Assembly (NCBI GenBank): GCA_937944105.1
Contig: CALDZP010000002.1
Location: 1 to 60,284 of the forward strand
Reading direction: 5' to 3'
Length of the DNA stretch: 60,284 nucleotides
Source of the DNA: an uncultured Ignavibacteria bacterium
Lineage (GTDB): Bacteria; Bacteroidota; Ignavibacteria; Ch128b
Shown piece after piece: positions 9,424 through 20,080 of this stretch. The notes beneath the pieces are model-generated. The model saw only the letters and a program-made list of their open reading frames with translations. It ran no database searches and was not told the origin of the DNA. The position numbers and the translations under genes were made by a program. Position 1 is the first letter of the stretch; each line of letters starts with the position of its first letter.

Positions 9424-10431
9424 ATGATAAATTATAAACGCATCTTAGAAATTATTGAAAATAATAATTCGTTTGTAATTACAACTCATGTTAATCCAGA
9501 TGGTGATGCAATCGGTTCTGAACTTGCTCTCGCATACTTTTTACAAAAGTTGAATAAAGATTTTAAAATTATAAATCATAGTCCAACACCTGAGAATTAC
9601 ACTTTTCTTGATGAGGAAAATTTAATTAACATCTACGATAATTCTTTTGATAATTACATCTTAAATGCTAATGTAATAATTGCTGTTGATTTTAATACAC
9701 TGGGCCGTACCCGTTCGATGATGCAAATTCTCAATCAAACTAAAGCATATAAAATTATAATAGATCATCACCGTAACCCACAAAATTTTGTTGATGAAAT
9801 TTTTACTGACATTGATTCACCAGCCACTGCAATTTTAATATATGAATTGATTAAGACTTATGATTCAAACCTAATCGATAAAAAGACAGCCGATGCATTA
9901 TATGCTGCAATTATGACTGATACAGGTTCATTTAGATTTGAAAGAATCACTCCAAATGTTCATTTAATTGTTGCTGATTTAATTTCAAAAGGAACTAATC
10001 CAACTTACATTTACAATAAAATTTACAATGAAATGAATCTGGAAAAATTGAAACTGCTTGGAATATCTATTGCAAATATTAATTTGGCAATGGACGGCAA
10101 AATTGCCTATATGGTTATTGATAGGAACTTGCTGATGAAGTATGTTCCAGAAGAAGAAGAATTCGATGTAGATGGATTTGTAAATTATTGTTTAAGTTTA
10201 AAAACAACTATTGTTGGGATGCTATTTTTCGAAATTAAAAATGGTGTAAAGGTAAGTTTAAGGAGTAAAGAAAAATTTCCTGTTAATCTTTTAGCAGAGA
10301 AATTTGGTGGCGGTGGTCATTTAAATGCTGCCGGGATTCGTCTTGAAAATGCTAATTTAAAAGATGTAATTCCCATGGTCATTAATCAAACAATTCAAGA
10401 TTTAGAAAAATATGAAAGGGAAAAACAATGA
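9424..10431 (+). CDS. nrnA: DHH-family phosphoesterase (NrnA-type oligoribonuclease/pAp phosphatase)
   Basis: Predicted cytoplasmic Mn-dependent exonuclease that degrades short oligoribonucleotides to mononucleotides and, in characterised NrnA, also removes the 3'-phosphate of pAp. The 335 residues show the DHH order: HVNPDGDAIGSE (about 22-33), VAVDFNTLGR, the IIDHHRNP signature, TDTGSFRFE, and the C-terminal DHHA1 glycine-rich GGGGHLNAAG. Length is typical. The start has AAGG upstream (AAAAAGGTAAGTTAAATG). It overlaps pepA by 4 bases. Specificity for nanoRNA rather than c-di-AMP breakdown products is by family resemblance; a GdpP-type enzyme would carry extra N-terminal membrane and PAS domains, absent here. 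Confidence 0.88.
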   Translation: MINYKRILEIIENNNSFVITTHVNPDGDAIGSELALAYFLQKLNKDFKIINHSPTPENYTFLDEENLINIYDNSFDNYILNANVIIAVDFNTLGRTRSMMQILNQTKAYKIIIDHHRNPQNFVDEIFTDIDSPATAILIYELIKTYDSNLIDKKTADALYAAIMTDTGSFRFERITPNVHLIVADLISKGTNPTYIYNKIYNEMNLEKLKLLGISIANINLAMDGKIAYMVIDRNLLMKYVPEEEEFDVDGFVNYCLSLKTTIVGMLFFEIKNGVKVSLRSKEKFPVNLLAEKFGGGGHLNAAGIRLENANLKDVIPMVINQTIQDLEKYEREKQ

Positions 10432-11942
10432 TTAAATTCGAATTGATTGAAACAAAAAATAAAAAAATTTCATCGAAGTTTGAGCAGATTGAAAGTTTTT
10501 CTCTATTTTCATTTTCTGAAAAAGAATCAATTGAAGAAACTTTAGCTAAATTTTCCACTCTGACTAATGAAAAATTACCAAAAAGAATTCAGTCAATTTT
10601 AGAATCAACGGACGATAAATTATTCCATTTTACTTTGAGAGATGGGCGAGTTGTTTTGCTACAAAAAGTAGGTGAAAGAAAAAAACTCCATCCCGATACT
10701 TTTCGAAGAAATAGTTCAACTTTGTTAAAAAAACTTAAAACTCTTAAAATCAAAGAGACTATTATTATACCATCTGATTTAAGCGATGAAGAGATAATTC
10801 AAAACTTTAATAATCATGAATATTATATTCAAACATATCTTGAAGGACTAAAGCTTGGTGACTACAGATATGACGAATACTTAAGCAAAAAAAATGATCA
10901 CGAGATAACAATAAAAGTTTATTATCCTGAAATAGGCAATGAGAAATTGACTGATATTTTCAAAACGACCGATACCTTAATGAAATATGTTTTTCTTACA
11001 CGGGATTTACAAAATAAACCTTCCAATGAATTAACTCCTCAAAAATTTGTAGAGATAGTAAAAGATTTATCGAGGAAGAATCGATCTGTAAAAGTTCAGG
11101 TTTATGATTTTGAGCAAATTAAAAAAATGAAAATGGGGGGATTGGTTGCAGTTGGTAAAGGAAGTGATAACCCCCCATACTTTGTGGTTTTAAATTATCG
11201 TGGTAATCAAAATTCAAAAGACACAAATGTCCTCGTTGGCAAAGGAATAACATTTGATTCAGGCGGAATTAGTTTAAAGCCGTCTACTGGAATGTGGGAA
11301 ATGAAAGGTGATATGTCAGGTGCTGCTGCTGTTCTTTCAACTATTTTTGCCGCTGCTGAATTTAAGCTGAAAGTAAATCTTATTGGCTTGATTCCTCTTG
11401 CTGAAAATTTACCTTCCGGAAAATCGATGAAGCCAGGTGATATTATTAGAACAGCTTCAGGCAAGTCCATTGAAATTGATAATACAGATGCTGAAGGTCG
11501 TTTAATTTTAGCTGATGCACTGGAATATGCAAGTAAATTTAAACCTAAAGTTGTAATTGATCTTGCAACATTAACAGGTGCTTGCGTTGTGGCACTCGGT
11601 CAATTTGCTGCTGGATTGTTTACCCGTTCTGATGAGCTTGCCGAAAAATTAACTCGAGCAGGTAATTTAACATCAGAAAAAGTTTGGAGATTACCTCTCT
11701 GGGATGATTATCATGAATTGATTAAAAGTAATGTTGCAGATGTAAAAAATGTTGGTCGAAGATGGGCAGGTGCAATTACCGCCGCTTGTTTTCTTGAAAA
11801 GTTTGTCGATGAAAAATATAATTGGGTTCACCTCGATATTGCTGGTCCAGCATTTCAGGAAGATACTATCCCATATAATAATAATACTATGACAGGTTAT
11901 GGTGTAAGGCTGCTTATTGAATTTCTCAAAAATAATGTGTGA
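10428..11942 (+). CDS. pepA: M17 leucyl aminopeptidase
   Basis: Cytosolic dizinc/dimanganese aminopeptidase that removes N-terminal residues, recycling peptides. The 504-residue protein has a variable N-terminal domain (1-160) and the catalytic domain with the metal ligands K272 and D277 (VGKGITFDSGG), D295 region (MKGDMSGAA), and the signature NTDAEGRL at 352-359 containing D354, E356 and R358. All active-site residues are present. It overlaps the nrnA stop by four bases. Some M17 proteins double as DNA-binding proteins; nothing here indicates that. Confidence 0.94.
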   Translation: MIKFELIETKNKKISSKFEQIESFSLFSFSEKESIEETLAKFSTLTNEKLPKRIQSILESTDDKLFHFTLRDGRVVLLQKVGERKKLHPDTFRRNSSTLLKKLKTLKIKETIIIPSDLSDEEIIQNFNNHEYYIQTYLEGLKLGDYRYDEYLSKKNDHEITIKVYYPEIGNEKLTDIFKTTDTLMKYVFLTRDLQNKPSNELTPQKFVEIVKDLSRKNRSVKVQVYDFEQIKKMKMGGLVAVGKGSDNPPYFVVLNYRGNQNSKDTNVLVGKGITFDSGGISLKPSTGMWEMKGDMSGAAAVLSTIFAAAEFKLKVNLIGLIPLAENLPSGKSMKPGDIIRTASGKSIEIDNTDAEGRLILADALEYASKFKPKVVIDLATLTGACVVALGQFAAGLFTRSDELAEKLTRAGNLTSEKVWRLPLWDDYHELIKSNVADVKNVGRRWAGAITAACFLEKFVDEKYNWVHLDIAGPAFQEDTIPYNNNTMTGYGVRLLIEFLKNNV

Positions 11943-12069
11943 TATTAAAATTAAAAGATTGATTTGAGAAACTTAAACAAGTGAAAATTAATTTTTTTTG
12001 TTAGTAATTTAAATTGAACTTTAATTTGAACCTTTGTTAATCTTAGGAAAGTTAATAATCTTTTTTCAT

Positions 12070-12107
12070 AAAAAAAGTCACCAGAACACTTGGATTCTGG
12101 TGACTTT
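12070..12107 (-). terminator. Rho-independent terminator of gdhA
   Basis: A perfect 13-bp stem (12074-12086 with 12095-12107), an 8-base loop, followed on the minus strand by a run of seven T. It lies 22 bases past the gdhA stop. On the plus strand there is no T-run, so it acts mainly on gdhA. Confidence 0.9.
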
Positions 12108-12128
12108 GCAAAATTTAATTAAAACTTA

Positions 12129-13472
<1,344 letters not shown>

Positions 13473-13561
13473 TTACCTCTACAATAGTTTATTTGTTTTA
13501 TTTTAAGTGGGTTATTTAAATATTTTTTGTGAGGGGATAAGTTTTTCTTTATCATCTAGTA

Positions 13562-13593
13562 CAAAATTAGCTAATAGTATTTAGATACTCAAT
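13562..13593 (-). promoter_or_regulatory. Bacteroidota-type promoter of gdhA
   Basis: On the minus strand ATTG (13593-13590), 20 bases, then TAATTTTG (13569-13562). The -7 box is perfect and the -33 box is one base off TTTG. It gives a leader of about 90 bases before gdhA. The rest of the 314-base gap 13470-13783 contains no visible gene; the rhomboid gene's own promoter could not be placed with confidence. Confidence 0.5.
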
Positions 13594-13783
13594 TCTGTAC
13601 CTTATTACTTTTGAAGATTAATTTAAAGTTGTAGTTATTACAATTTGTCTTGAAATTTACATCCGTCATCAATTTATTGAATTAAATTAAAAATGACTTA
13701 AAAATTCATAAATTCATTATGTAAACGAATTAATAATTACATTTTTTTTCATTATTTTTTGTTTATGAAATTGAGGATTAGAA

Positions 13784-14680
13784 ATGTCTTATAACGATCG
13801 CTACTATAGACCTACGATGTTTGGTGGATTTTCATTTTTTCCACCCGTTATTAAATACCTAATGATCATTAATGGAATTGTCTATCTTTTACAGATTTTT
13901 CTTGGACAATTCTATTTTACTGACGATTTGGGAAGAGAAAAAAGCCTTGAAACTTACCTTATAAAATATTTTGCATTAATGCCCCTTGGTGAAAATTTCA
14001 GGCCATGGCAATTAATTACTTTCCAATTTATGCATGGTAGTTTTTCTCACATTCTTTTTAATATGCTTTATTTATGGATGTTTGGAACTGAACTTGAAAA
14101 CCTTTGGGGATCGAGAAAATTTTTAATTTATTATCTTACCTGTGGTATTGGTGCAGGTTTGACTCAATTATTTTTATCACCACTGTTAGAAGGTTCTATT
14201 GGCCCAACAGTTGGTGCTTCAGGTGGTATTTATGGTTTATTGATGGCTTTTGCACTTATTTTCCCTAGAAGACCCATTTATCTTTATTTCTTCATTCCAA
14301 TACCTGCAATGTATTTAATCGGTTTTATGATTTTACTCGAGCTCTTTTCCATTGGAGATCTTTCATTAACTGCTCACCTTGCTCATATCGGTGGAGCATT
14401 TATTGGTTTAAGTTACATTTTAATTGAAAGATATTATCATTGGTCTCTTGATGGATTAATTGATAAAATTATTTATCGAAAAAAATTGAAATATTATTCT
14501 ACTCGAGATTCTAAATATGAAGATGTGGAATATTTTGACATAAATGATGGGAAAAAATCTGAACATGAAATTGATCAGGAAGAAATAGACAGAATTTTAG
14601 AAAAAATTAGCAAATACGGTTATAAAAGTTTAACGGAAGAAGAAAAACGAATTCTATTTGAGGCAAGTAAAAAATTGTGA
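13784..14680 (+). CDS. Rhomboid-family intramembrane serine protease
   Basis: Inner-membrane protease that cuts transmembrane segments. The 298-residue protein has about six helices between residues 20 and 225. The serine lies in GASGGIYG (S146) and the histidine in HLAHIGGA (H201 of the catalytic dyad), with the structural HGSFSHILFNM motif near 85 that precedes the conserved W/F-G segment. A charged cytosolic tail (about 235-298) ends in a DUF6576-like segment (LEKISKYGYKSLTEEEKRIL) common to Bacteroidota rhomboids. It is first of a seven-gene plus-strand operon that runs to tsaB. The substrate is unknown. Confidence 0.92.
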   Translation: MSYNDRYYRPTMFGGFSFFPPVIKYLMIINGIVYLLQIFLGQFYFTDDLGREKSLETYLIKYFALMPLGENFRPWQLITFQFMHGSFSHILFNMLYLWMFGTELENLWGSRKFLIYYLTCGIGAGLTQLFLSPLLEGSIGPTVGASGGIYGLLMAFALIFPRRPIYLYFFIPIPAMYLIGFMILLELFSIGDLSLTAHLAHIGGAFIGLSYILIERYYHWSLDGLIDKIIYRKKLKYYSTRDSKYEDVEYFDINDGKKSEHEIDQEEIDRILEKISKYGYKSLTEEEKRILFEASKKL

Positions 14681-14997
14681 TATATATGAAATATCTTACC
14701 CTTCTTTTACTTCTCAGTGTAATATTTATAAGCTGTAAATCAAATCATCGAATAGAGGAAGATAACTTTGTAAATCTCTATGCCGATTTGCTTGTTGCTA
14801 AAGAAATATATCGTGGAAATGATTCAGCTTATATTAAAGCCAGAGATTCAATTTATAATGTTTATAGTGTTAATCAATTTATGGTTGAAAGAACACTTGA
14901 GTATTACAATTCTGATACAGAGAAATGGAAAAAGTTTTTTGAAAAAGTTGTTCGCAGATTGGAAGAAAAACAAACTGAAATTAAAATGTCATACTAA
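14677..14997 (+). CDS. Small lipoprotein, DUF4296-like
   Basis: A 103-106 residue predicted lipoprotein. A hydrophobic signal (YLTLLLLLSVIFIS) is followed at once by the lipobox Cys and CKSNHR. The mature part is a short helical domain (VNLYADLLVAKEIY...) resembling DUF4296 proteins of Bacteroidota, whose role is unknown. A GTG at 14677 overlaps the rhomboid stop by 4 bases and gives MIYMK; the ATG at 14686 gives MKYL and is equally possible. I keep the outer start because GAGG lies at a usable distance only from it. The overlap implies coupling with the rhomboid gene. Confidence 0.75.
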   Translation: MIYMKYLTLLLLLSVIFISCKSNHRIEEDNFVNLYADLLVAKEIYRGNDSAYIKARDSIYNVYSVNQFMVERTLEYYNSDTEKWKKFFEKVVRRLEEKQTEIKMSY

Positions 14998-15009
14998 ATT
15001 GTGTATAAT

Positions 15010-16308
15010 ATGAATCCCGTTGAAATTATAATTAAAAAAAGAAACGGAATGACTTTATCAACAGAAGAAATCGAATTTTTTGTAAATGGATATATTAAAG
15101 GTAGTATTCCTGATTACCAGATGTCTTCATTTTTAATGTCAATTTACTTCAAAGGAATGACTCAGGAAGAAACTGTGGCGTTAACTAAAGTCATGCTCTA
15201 TAGTGGTGATGTTTTAGATTTATCATATATCAATGGATTGAAAGTTGATAAACACTCAACTGGTGGAGTTGGTGACAAAACATCACTTGTAATAGCTCCT
15301 ATTGCTGCTGCTGCGGGAGTAATAGTACCAATGATTAGTGGTAGGGGGCTCGGTCATACTGGTGGAACATTAGACAAATTAGAATCCATTCCAGGGTTCA
15401 AAACCAATTTATCGAAAGAACAATTCTTAAAAACAATTGAAAAAATTGGTGTTTGCCTGATTGGCCAAACCAATGAAATAGCTCCAGCTGATAAAAAAAT
15501 TTATGCATTAAGAGATGTAACTGGAACCGTAGAATCTATTCCTTTAATTTGTGCCAGTATAATGAGTAAGAAACTCGCAGAAGGAATTAATGGACTTGTC
15601 CTTGATGTAAAAACTGGTAGTGGTGCTTTTATGAAAACTCTCAAAGATTCTGAAAATCTTGCTAAAAATCTAAAATATATTTCAGAAGCATTTGGTGTTA
15701 AAACCATTGCATATATTACAAACATGAATCAACCACTGGGTAATTATGTTGGTAATTGGCTTGAAGTTCTTGAATCAATAAAAATTCTGAGAAATCAAGT
15801 AAATAACGAATTAACTGAGCTTTGTCACTTATTAGCTGGAACAATGATTTATCTCGGAGGAAAATCTTCAACTGTTGAAGATGGAATAATTCTTTCGAAA
15901 AAATTAATTGAAAATGGAAAAGCTTATCAAAAATTTTTGGAAATTACTGAAAATCAATCTGGTGATGTTAGCTTTATTGAAAATCCCTCTAAATATCCTG
16001 AACCAAAATTTAAATTTGAAGTAAAATCACCTCGAGATGGTTTCATTAGTAAAATAAATTCTTTTGAAATTGGCATGCTTGGTATTGAGCTTGGTGCTGG
16101 CAGGATGAAAATTACTGACATTATTGATCCTAAAGCCGGATTTGTTTTCTTTAAAAAAGTTGGTGATGAAATCAAAACTGGTGATGTTATTGCTGAAATT
16201 AGAACAGATATAGATAATGAAAATTACTTTATAAAAAAATTCTTAAATGCAATTGAATTCAGTGGTTTTAAACCTGAGACTGAACCACTTGTTTATAAGT
16301 CGATTTAG
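15010..16308 (+). CDS. Pyrimidine-nucleoside (thymidine) phosphorylase
   Basis: Reversibly cleaves uridine or thymidine with phosphate to base and (deoxy)ribose 1-phosphate for salvage. The 432-residue protein has the family's three-domain order: an N-terminal helical domain, the phosphate-binding DKHSTGGVGDKTSL, the signature SGRGLGHTGGTLDKLESIPG (about 110-129) and a C-terminal barrel-sandwich domain with SPRDGFISKI. The ATG at 15010 is chosen over a GTG at 15001 because MNPVEIIIKKRNG is the usual N-terminus. No clear ribosome binding site is seen, so it may depend on coupling to the lipoprotein gene ending at 14997. Whether it is DeoA or the broader Pdp type is not decidable by eye. Confidence 0.93.
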   Translation: MNPVEIIIKKRNGMTLSTEEIEFFVNGYIKGSIPDYQMSSFLMSIYFKGMTQEETVALTKVMLYSGDVLDLSYINGLKVDKHSTGGVGDKTSLVIAPIAAAAGVIVPMISGRGLGHTGGTLDKLESIPGFKTNLSKEQFLKTIEKIGVCLIGQTNEIAPADKKIYALRDVTGTVESIPLICASIMSKKLAEGINGLVLDVKTGSGAFMKTLKDSENLAKNLKYISEAFGVKTIAYITNMNQPLGNYVGNWLEVLESIKILRNQVNNELTELCHLLAGTMIYLGGKSSTVEDGIILSKKLIENGKAYQKFLEITENQSGDVSFIENPSKYPEPKFKFEVKSPRDGFISKINSFEIGMLGIELGAGRMKITDIIDPKAGFVFFKKVGDEIKTGDVIAEIRTDIDNENYFIKKFLNAIEFSGFKPETEPLVYKSI

Positions 16309-16323
16309 TTTATGAGGTGAACT

Positions 16324-16539
16324 ATGAACATGCAAAGAATATTTATAATTATTGGTTTGTTATTTTTAGCAATCGGATTTTTGCTTCCTTATTTGAATAA
16401 AATCCCTCTTTTCAAATTACCAGGTGATATTGTTGTAGAAAAACCGAATTTTAAATTTTACTTTCCGATTACTTCCATGATTTTAATAAGTGTTTTACTT
16501 TCATTGATTATGTGGATAATTAGAAAATTTTTTAATTAA
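16324..16539 (+). CDS. DUF2905 small membrane protein
   Basis: A 71-residue protein with two transmembrane helices (about 5-24 and 47-66) around a short loop, LFKLPGDIVVEKPNFKFYFP, which is the DUF2905 hallmark. Function unknown. GAGGTG precedes the ATG at a good distance, and the gene lies 15 bases after the phosphorylase and 27 before porX, inside the operon. Confidence 0.85.
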   Translation: MNMQRIFIIIGLLFLAIGFLLPYLNKIPLFKLPGDIVVEKPNFKFYFPITSMILISVLLSLIMWIIRKFFN

Positions 16540-16566
16540 TTTTTTATTTTATTTCGTGGAGCCTTT

Positions 16567-18132
16567 ATGAACAAAGGAAAGCTTCTCTGGGTTGATGATG
16601 AAATTGATCTTTTGAGATCTCATATTTTATTTCTCAATGAAAAAGGTTATTTAGTTGATACAGTGACTAATGGTGAAGATGCAATTGATATGGTTTCTCA
16701 AAATCAATATGATCTGATTCTTCTCGATGAGATGATGACAGGGATGGGTGGACTTGAGACACTCTCAAAAATTAAAGAAATAAATCCTGCTATACCTGTT
16801 GTAATGATTACGAAGAATGAAGAAGAATCCTTGATGGAAGAAGCAATCGGTAGTAAAATTAGTGATTATTTACTAAAACCAATCAAACCTCATCAAGTTT
16901 TGATGATCTGTAAAAAATTTTTGGAAGGAAAAGAAATTTCCGCTCAATTTGTATCAAAGGATTATTTACAGGACTTTAATTATATTTCAAGAAGATTACT
17001 GGATGGACCGAAATGGGATGAGTGGATTGAAATTTATCTTAAGCTTATAAATTGGGAAATCGAATTACAACAACATCCAGAATTAGAGTTTCAATCTACT
17101 TTTGATGATTTGATAAAAGAAGCAAGAAAGGAATTTTCTAAATATATTGAAAGAAATTATAAAAGCTGGGTTCATTCTAGCGAAGATCGACCACTTCTTT
17201 CAGTTGATGTAGTTCCGGAGTCCGTTCTTCCGCTTTTGAAGGAGGGATACAATGTTTTTTTCTTTGTTCTTGATTGTATGCGATATGATCAATGGTTAGT
17301 GATGGAAGATGCATTGAGAAACTACTTCAACATAAAAAAGTTTTCTTATTATTCGATATTACCAACATCAACACCTTACTCGAGGAATGCAATTTTTTCA
17401 GGACTTTTTCCTTCCGAAATTGAAAAATATTATCCTGAATTATGGACACATGGGAATGATGATGAAACCTCGCATAATAGATTTGAGAAAGAATTACTTG
17501 AAAAATTACTGGAAAGAAAAAAAGTTTTTCTTAAAAGTGATATAAAATACATTAAACTCATTGATCCAGAGTACGGAAAAAGTTTTGAACAAAATATACT
17601 ATCGTTAATTGATCAAAGACTGGTGGCAGTAGTTGTAAATTATCTTGATATGATTGCTCATTCAAGGTCGGATTCGACAATCTTAAAAGAGATAGCTCCG
17701 AATGAGCAAGCATATCTATCGTTAACAAAAAGCTGGTTCGTTCATTCATCATTATTTAGAGCATTGAAAAATCTTTCAACTAATAAAAAAGTAAGAGTCG
17801 TTATCACCACAGATCACGGAAGCATAAGATGTATGCATGTAGCTAAAGTTCTTGGTGATCGCGAAGCCCTACCAAATCTTCGATATAAATTTGGAAGAAA
17901 TCTTAAAGTTGAAGATAAACAGGCTGTTTATATTCGAAATTCTGAAGATTATAAGTTGCCTAAAAGAGGAATTGCCATAAATTATATAATTGCCAAAGAA
18001 GATTTTTATTTCATTTATCCAACTGATTACAGTAAATATATGAATCTTTATAAAGATACATTTCAACATGGTGGAATATCAATGGAAGAAATGATTTTAC
18101 CTGTTGCTGTCCTTGAACCAAAAAATTTGTGA
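16567..18132 (+). CDS. porX: T9SS response regulator PorX (receiver + PglZ phosphatase-type domain)
   Basis: Two-component regulator that in Porphyromonas and Flavobacterium controls T9SS genes. The 521-residue protein has a CheY-like receiver (about 5-120) with phospho-acceptor D54 in ILLDEMM and K in LLKPIKP, a helical linker, and a PglZ/alkaline-phosphatase-superfamily domain (about 215-515). Metal-site motifs of the latter are visible: VLDCMRYDQW, TPYSRNAIFSG, NYLDMIAHSRSD and TTDHGSIR. Length and architecture match PorX (about 518). It has no DNA-binding domain, so it acts through a partner (SigP in Porphyromonas) or by its phosphodiesterase activity. GTGGAG precedes the ATG. No histidine kinase (PorY) lies nearby. 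Confidence 0.92.
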   Translation: MNKGKLLWVDDEIDLLRSHILFLNEKGYLVDTVTNGEDAIDMVSQNQYDLILLDEMMTGMGGLETLSKIKEINPAIPVVMITKNEEESLMEEAIGSKISDYLLKPIKPHQVLMICKKFLEGKEISAQFVSKDYLQDFNYISRRLLDGPKWDEWIEIYLKLINWEIELQQHPELEFQSTFDDLIKEARKEFSKYIERNYKSWVHSSEDRPLLSVDVVPESVLPLLKEGYNVFFFVLDCMRYDQWLVMEDALRNYFNIKKFSYYSILPTSTPYSRNAIFSGLFPSEIEKYYPELWTHGNDDETSHNRFEKELLEKLLERKKVFLKSDIKYIKLIDPEYGKSFEQNILSLIDQRLVAVVVNYLDMIAHSRSDSTILKEIAPNEQAYLSLTKSWFVHSSLFRALKNLSTNKKVRVVITTDHGSIRCMHVAKVLGDREALPNLRYKFGRNLKVEDKQAVYIRNSEDYKLPKRGIAINYIIAKEDFYFIYPTDYSKYMNLYKDTFQHGGISMEEMILPVAVLEPKNL

Positions 18133-18141
18133 TTGTAAAAA

Positions 18142-18567
18142 TTGGACAAATTAATATTCATTTCAAATTCACCAGAAGAAACTTTCGAAATTGCAAAAAA
18201 ATTATCATACGAAATAAGACAGGGTGATATTATTGCATTAATTGGAAATCTTGGTTCTGGTAAAACAATTTTTGTTAAAGGTATCTGTGAAGGATTGGGT
18301 GCACAACAAAATCCTCTTAGTCCAACTTTTTCAATAATAAATGAATACAAAGGAAAATTTGTGATTTATCATTTTGATTTTTACAGGATCAAAAATATTG
18401 AGGAACTTTATGACATTGGTTTTGAAGATTATTTTAATAACGATGGGATTTGCTTAATAGAATGGGCTGATCTATTTGAAGAAATTTTACCAGAAAAGTA
18501 TATAAGAGTGACAATTGAATTTGGAGAATCTGAAAACCAGAGAAAAATTATCATTGAAAAAAAATGA
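18142..18567 (+). CDS. tsaE: tRNA t6A biosynthesis ATPase TsaE
   Basis: ATPase of the TsaBDE complex that transfers threonylcarbamoyl to A37 of ANN-decoding tRNAs. The 141 residues carry the P-loop GNLGSGKT (about 35-42), the SPTFSIINEY block and HFDFYRIKN, followed by the GFEDYF...CLIEWAD motif. The only usable start is TTG at 18142, because a TAA lies in frame just upstream; no clear ribosome binding site is present. It sits 9 bases after porX and overlaps tsaB by 4 bases. Confidence 0.92.
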   Translation: MDKLIFISNSPEETFEIAKKLSYEIRQGDIIALIGNLGSGKTIFVKGICEGLGAQQNPLSPTFSIINEYKGKFVIYHFDFYRIKNIEELYDIGFEDYFNNDGICLIEWADLFEEILPEKYIRVTIEFGESENQRKIIIEKK

Positions 18568-19238
18568 AATTACTATCAATTAGCACTGCATCCGATACTT
18601 TAAGTTTATCAATTGTGATAGATAAAAAATTAATTGCGTCATTCACTTCACAAGGAAATAAAAAACACGCAGAATTAATTGCCCCTGAACTGAAGAAATT
18701 AATTTATAAATCAGGAATAACATTCGCAGATTTAAATGGAATTTGCGTTAATCTTGGACCAGGGTCATTTACAGGCTTAAGAGTTGGGCTTGCGACTGCA
18801 AAGGGAATTATTTACGGTTCTCAACTTAAACTTTACGGTTACACAAATTTTGAAGAATTACTTTATCAAGCAATTTTAGAAAATAAATTAATTGGAAAAA
18901 TTGCTGTGTTAATCCCGTCAAGAAAAAATGAATTTTATTTTGCCGCTTTTGAAGTAATAGATAAAAACTTTGTTCAACTTGATGTTTTTGAGCTAATGAC
19001 TTTACAAGACTTTAAAAATCACATTCATCATTTTGATAAAATTGTTACAGAAAAAAAGATGTTGGAAACACTTTCAAACGAATTTCAAGCTATTGAAGTT
19101 ATTGGTATTGAGAATAACTCTTACTATGGTGCATTGATTATAGAATCGAATTCTCAAAAATATTTATGTGATAATTATTTTTATCTTGAACCTCTTTATC
19201 TTAAAAATTTTGATTTGAAATTAAAGAAAAAATCTTAA
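18564..19238 (+). CDS. tsaB: tRNA t6A biosynthesis protein TsaB
   Basis: Non-catalytic ASKHA-fold partner that dimerises with TsaD. The 224-residue protein begins with LSISTASDTLSLSIV and has the core motif NLGPGSFTGLRVGLATAKG (about 63-81). Its start overlaps the tsaE stop by 4 bases. It is the last gene of the operon that starts at the rhomboid gene; the convergent NRDE gene ends 28 bases away. TsaD itself is not in the window, while TsaC is at 28.9 kb. Confidence 0.92.
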   Translation: MKLLSISTASDTLSLSIVIDKKLIASFTSQGNKKHAELIAPELKKLIYKSGITFADLNGICVNLGPGSFTGLRVGLATAKGIIYGSQLKLYGYTNFEELLYQAILENKLIGKIAVLIPSRKNEFYFAAFEVIDKNFVQLDVFELMTLQDFKNHIHHFDKIVTEKKMLETLSNEFQAIEVIGIENNSYYGALIIESNSQKYLCDNYFYLEPLYLKNFDLKLKKKS

Positions 19239-19266
19239 TTACATTTCTTAATCAATATTAAAGCAT

Positions 19267-20079
19267 TCAATTAATTCTTAAATTTAATTCAAAGATTCTA
19301 TCAGTTTGTTTATCAGGTTCATAATTCCTTTCGAAAAAAGTAACGTTGTTATCGTAATCACATAAAATTATGGTAGAGGAACGAGTTCCATAATTATCAC
19401 TTTTAATAAAGATTGATGAGAGTAGTCGTTCTCTTTCCAATCCAATACCTGTATCTGGCAGTAATTCATCATCAAATTTTGTTTGATCTGTTAATAAACT
19501 CATTAAATCATTGATCAAGTCATTTGAATTTTTAATTATCTCAGTAAATCTAAGCTTTGCCCAATGAACTTTTGGCCAGGGAATATCGAGAAAACTATTG
19601 CTCAAACCATGTATACCCGGACCTATTTCTTGAACAATATTTTTAAGACTTGAGTAGTAATATAACTGATCAAAATTTCCATAAATTAAATTGAATGCAT
19701 TATAATTTTTAGAATTTAATTGCAGTTCATTTCCAAAATCTTTAAACCTCGAGTCTATTGAGTTGAATTGGTAATTGCTAAGTAAAAAATCTAAAGCGAG
19801 TAATCCTCTTGATCGTAAGGATTTGTTTTCATTAAAATTATATAGGTCACGAAAATTTGTTACAACAACAAAGTCACCACTTGGTATCTCATCTTTTCGA
19901 TCGATAGATAGACCGAGCCAGAGCCCTTTAGATTTTAAATCAATTCCCGAGAGTATTTTGATCTGATTACCCCAGATTGAAGCATATTGTGTTGGTCTAT
20001 CATAAAACTCATCTCGGTTACCAGCAAATATAAATTTATAAGTTGGATGAAATTTATATGCAAAGACTAAAACGCACAT
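19267..20079 (-). CDS. NRDE/TANGO2-family protein
   Basis: A 270-residue member of the NRDE (TANGO2) family, characterised by MC at the N-terminus and the NRDE motif (FAGNRDEFYDRPT). After Met removal Cys2 would be N-terminal, as in Ntn-type hydrolases, though family activity is not settled; eukaryotic TANGO2 has been linked to haem or lipid handling. The start at 20079 is chosen because MCVLVFAYK is the conserved beginning and it lies one base after the stop of the upstream SDR gene. A longer reading to 20112 would overlap that gene and hide the Cys. Other blocks: LWLGLS, GLSNSFLDIPWPKV, and GTRSSTIILCD. Confidence 0.85.
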   Translation of the reverse strand: MCVLVFAYKFHPTYKFIFAGNRDEFYDRPTQYASIWGNQIKILSGIDLKSKGLWLGLSIDRKDEIPSGDFVVVTNFRDLYNFNENKSLRSRGLLALDFLLSNYQFNSIDSRFKDFGNELQLNSKNYNAFNLIYGNFDQLYYYSSLKNIVQEIGPGIHGLSNSFLDIPWPKVHWAKLRFTEIIKNSNDLINDLMSLLTDQTKFDDELLPDTGIGLERERLLSSIFIKSDNYGTRSSTIILCDYDNNVTFFERNYEPDKQTDRIFELNLRIN

Positions 20080-20080
20080 T

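Noticed and set aside
14780-15013. A 77-codon frame inside the small lipoprotein gene
   Set aside because: It overlaps a frame with a signal peptide and lipobox in the operon; its own product has no features.
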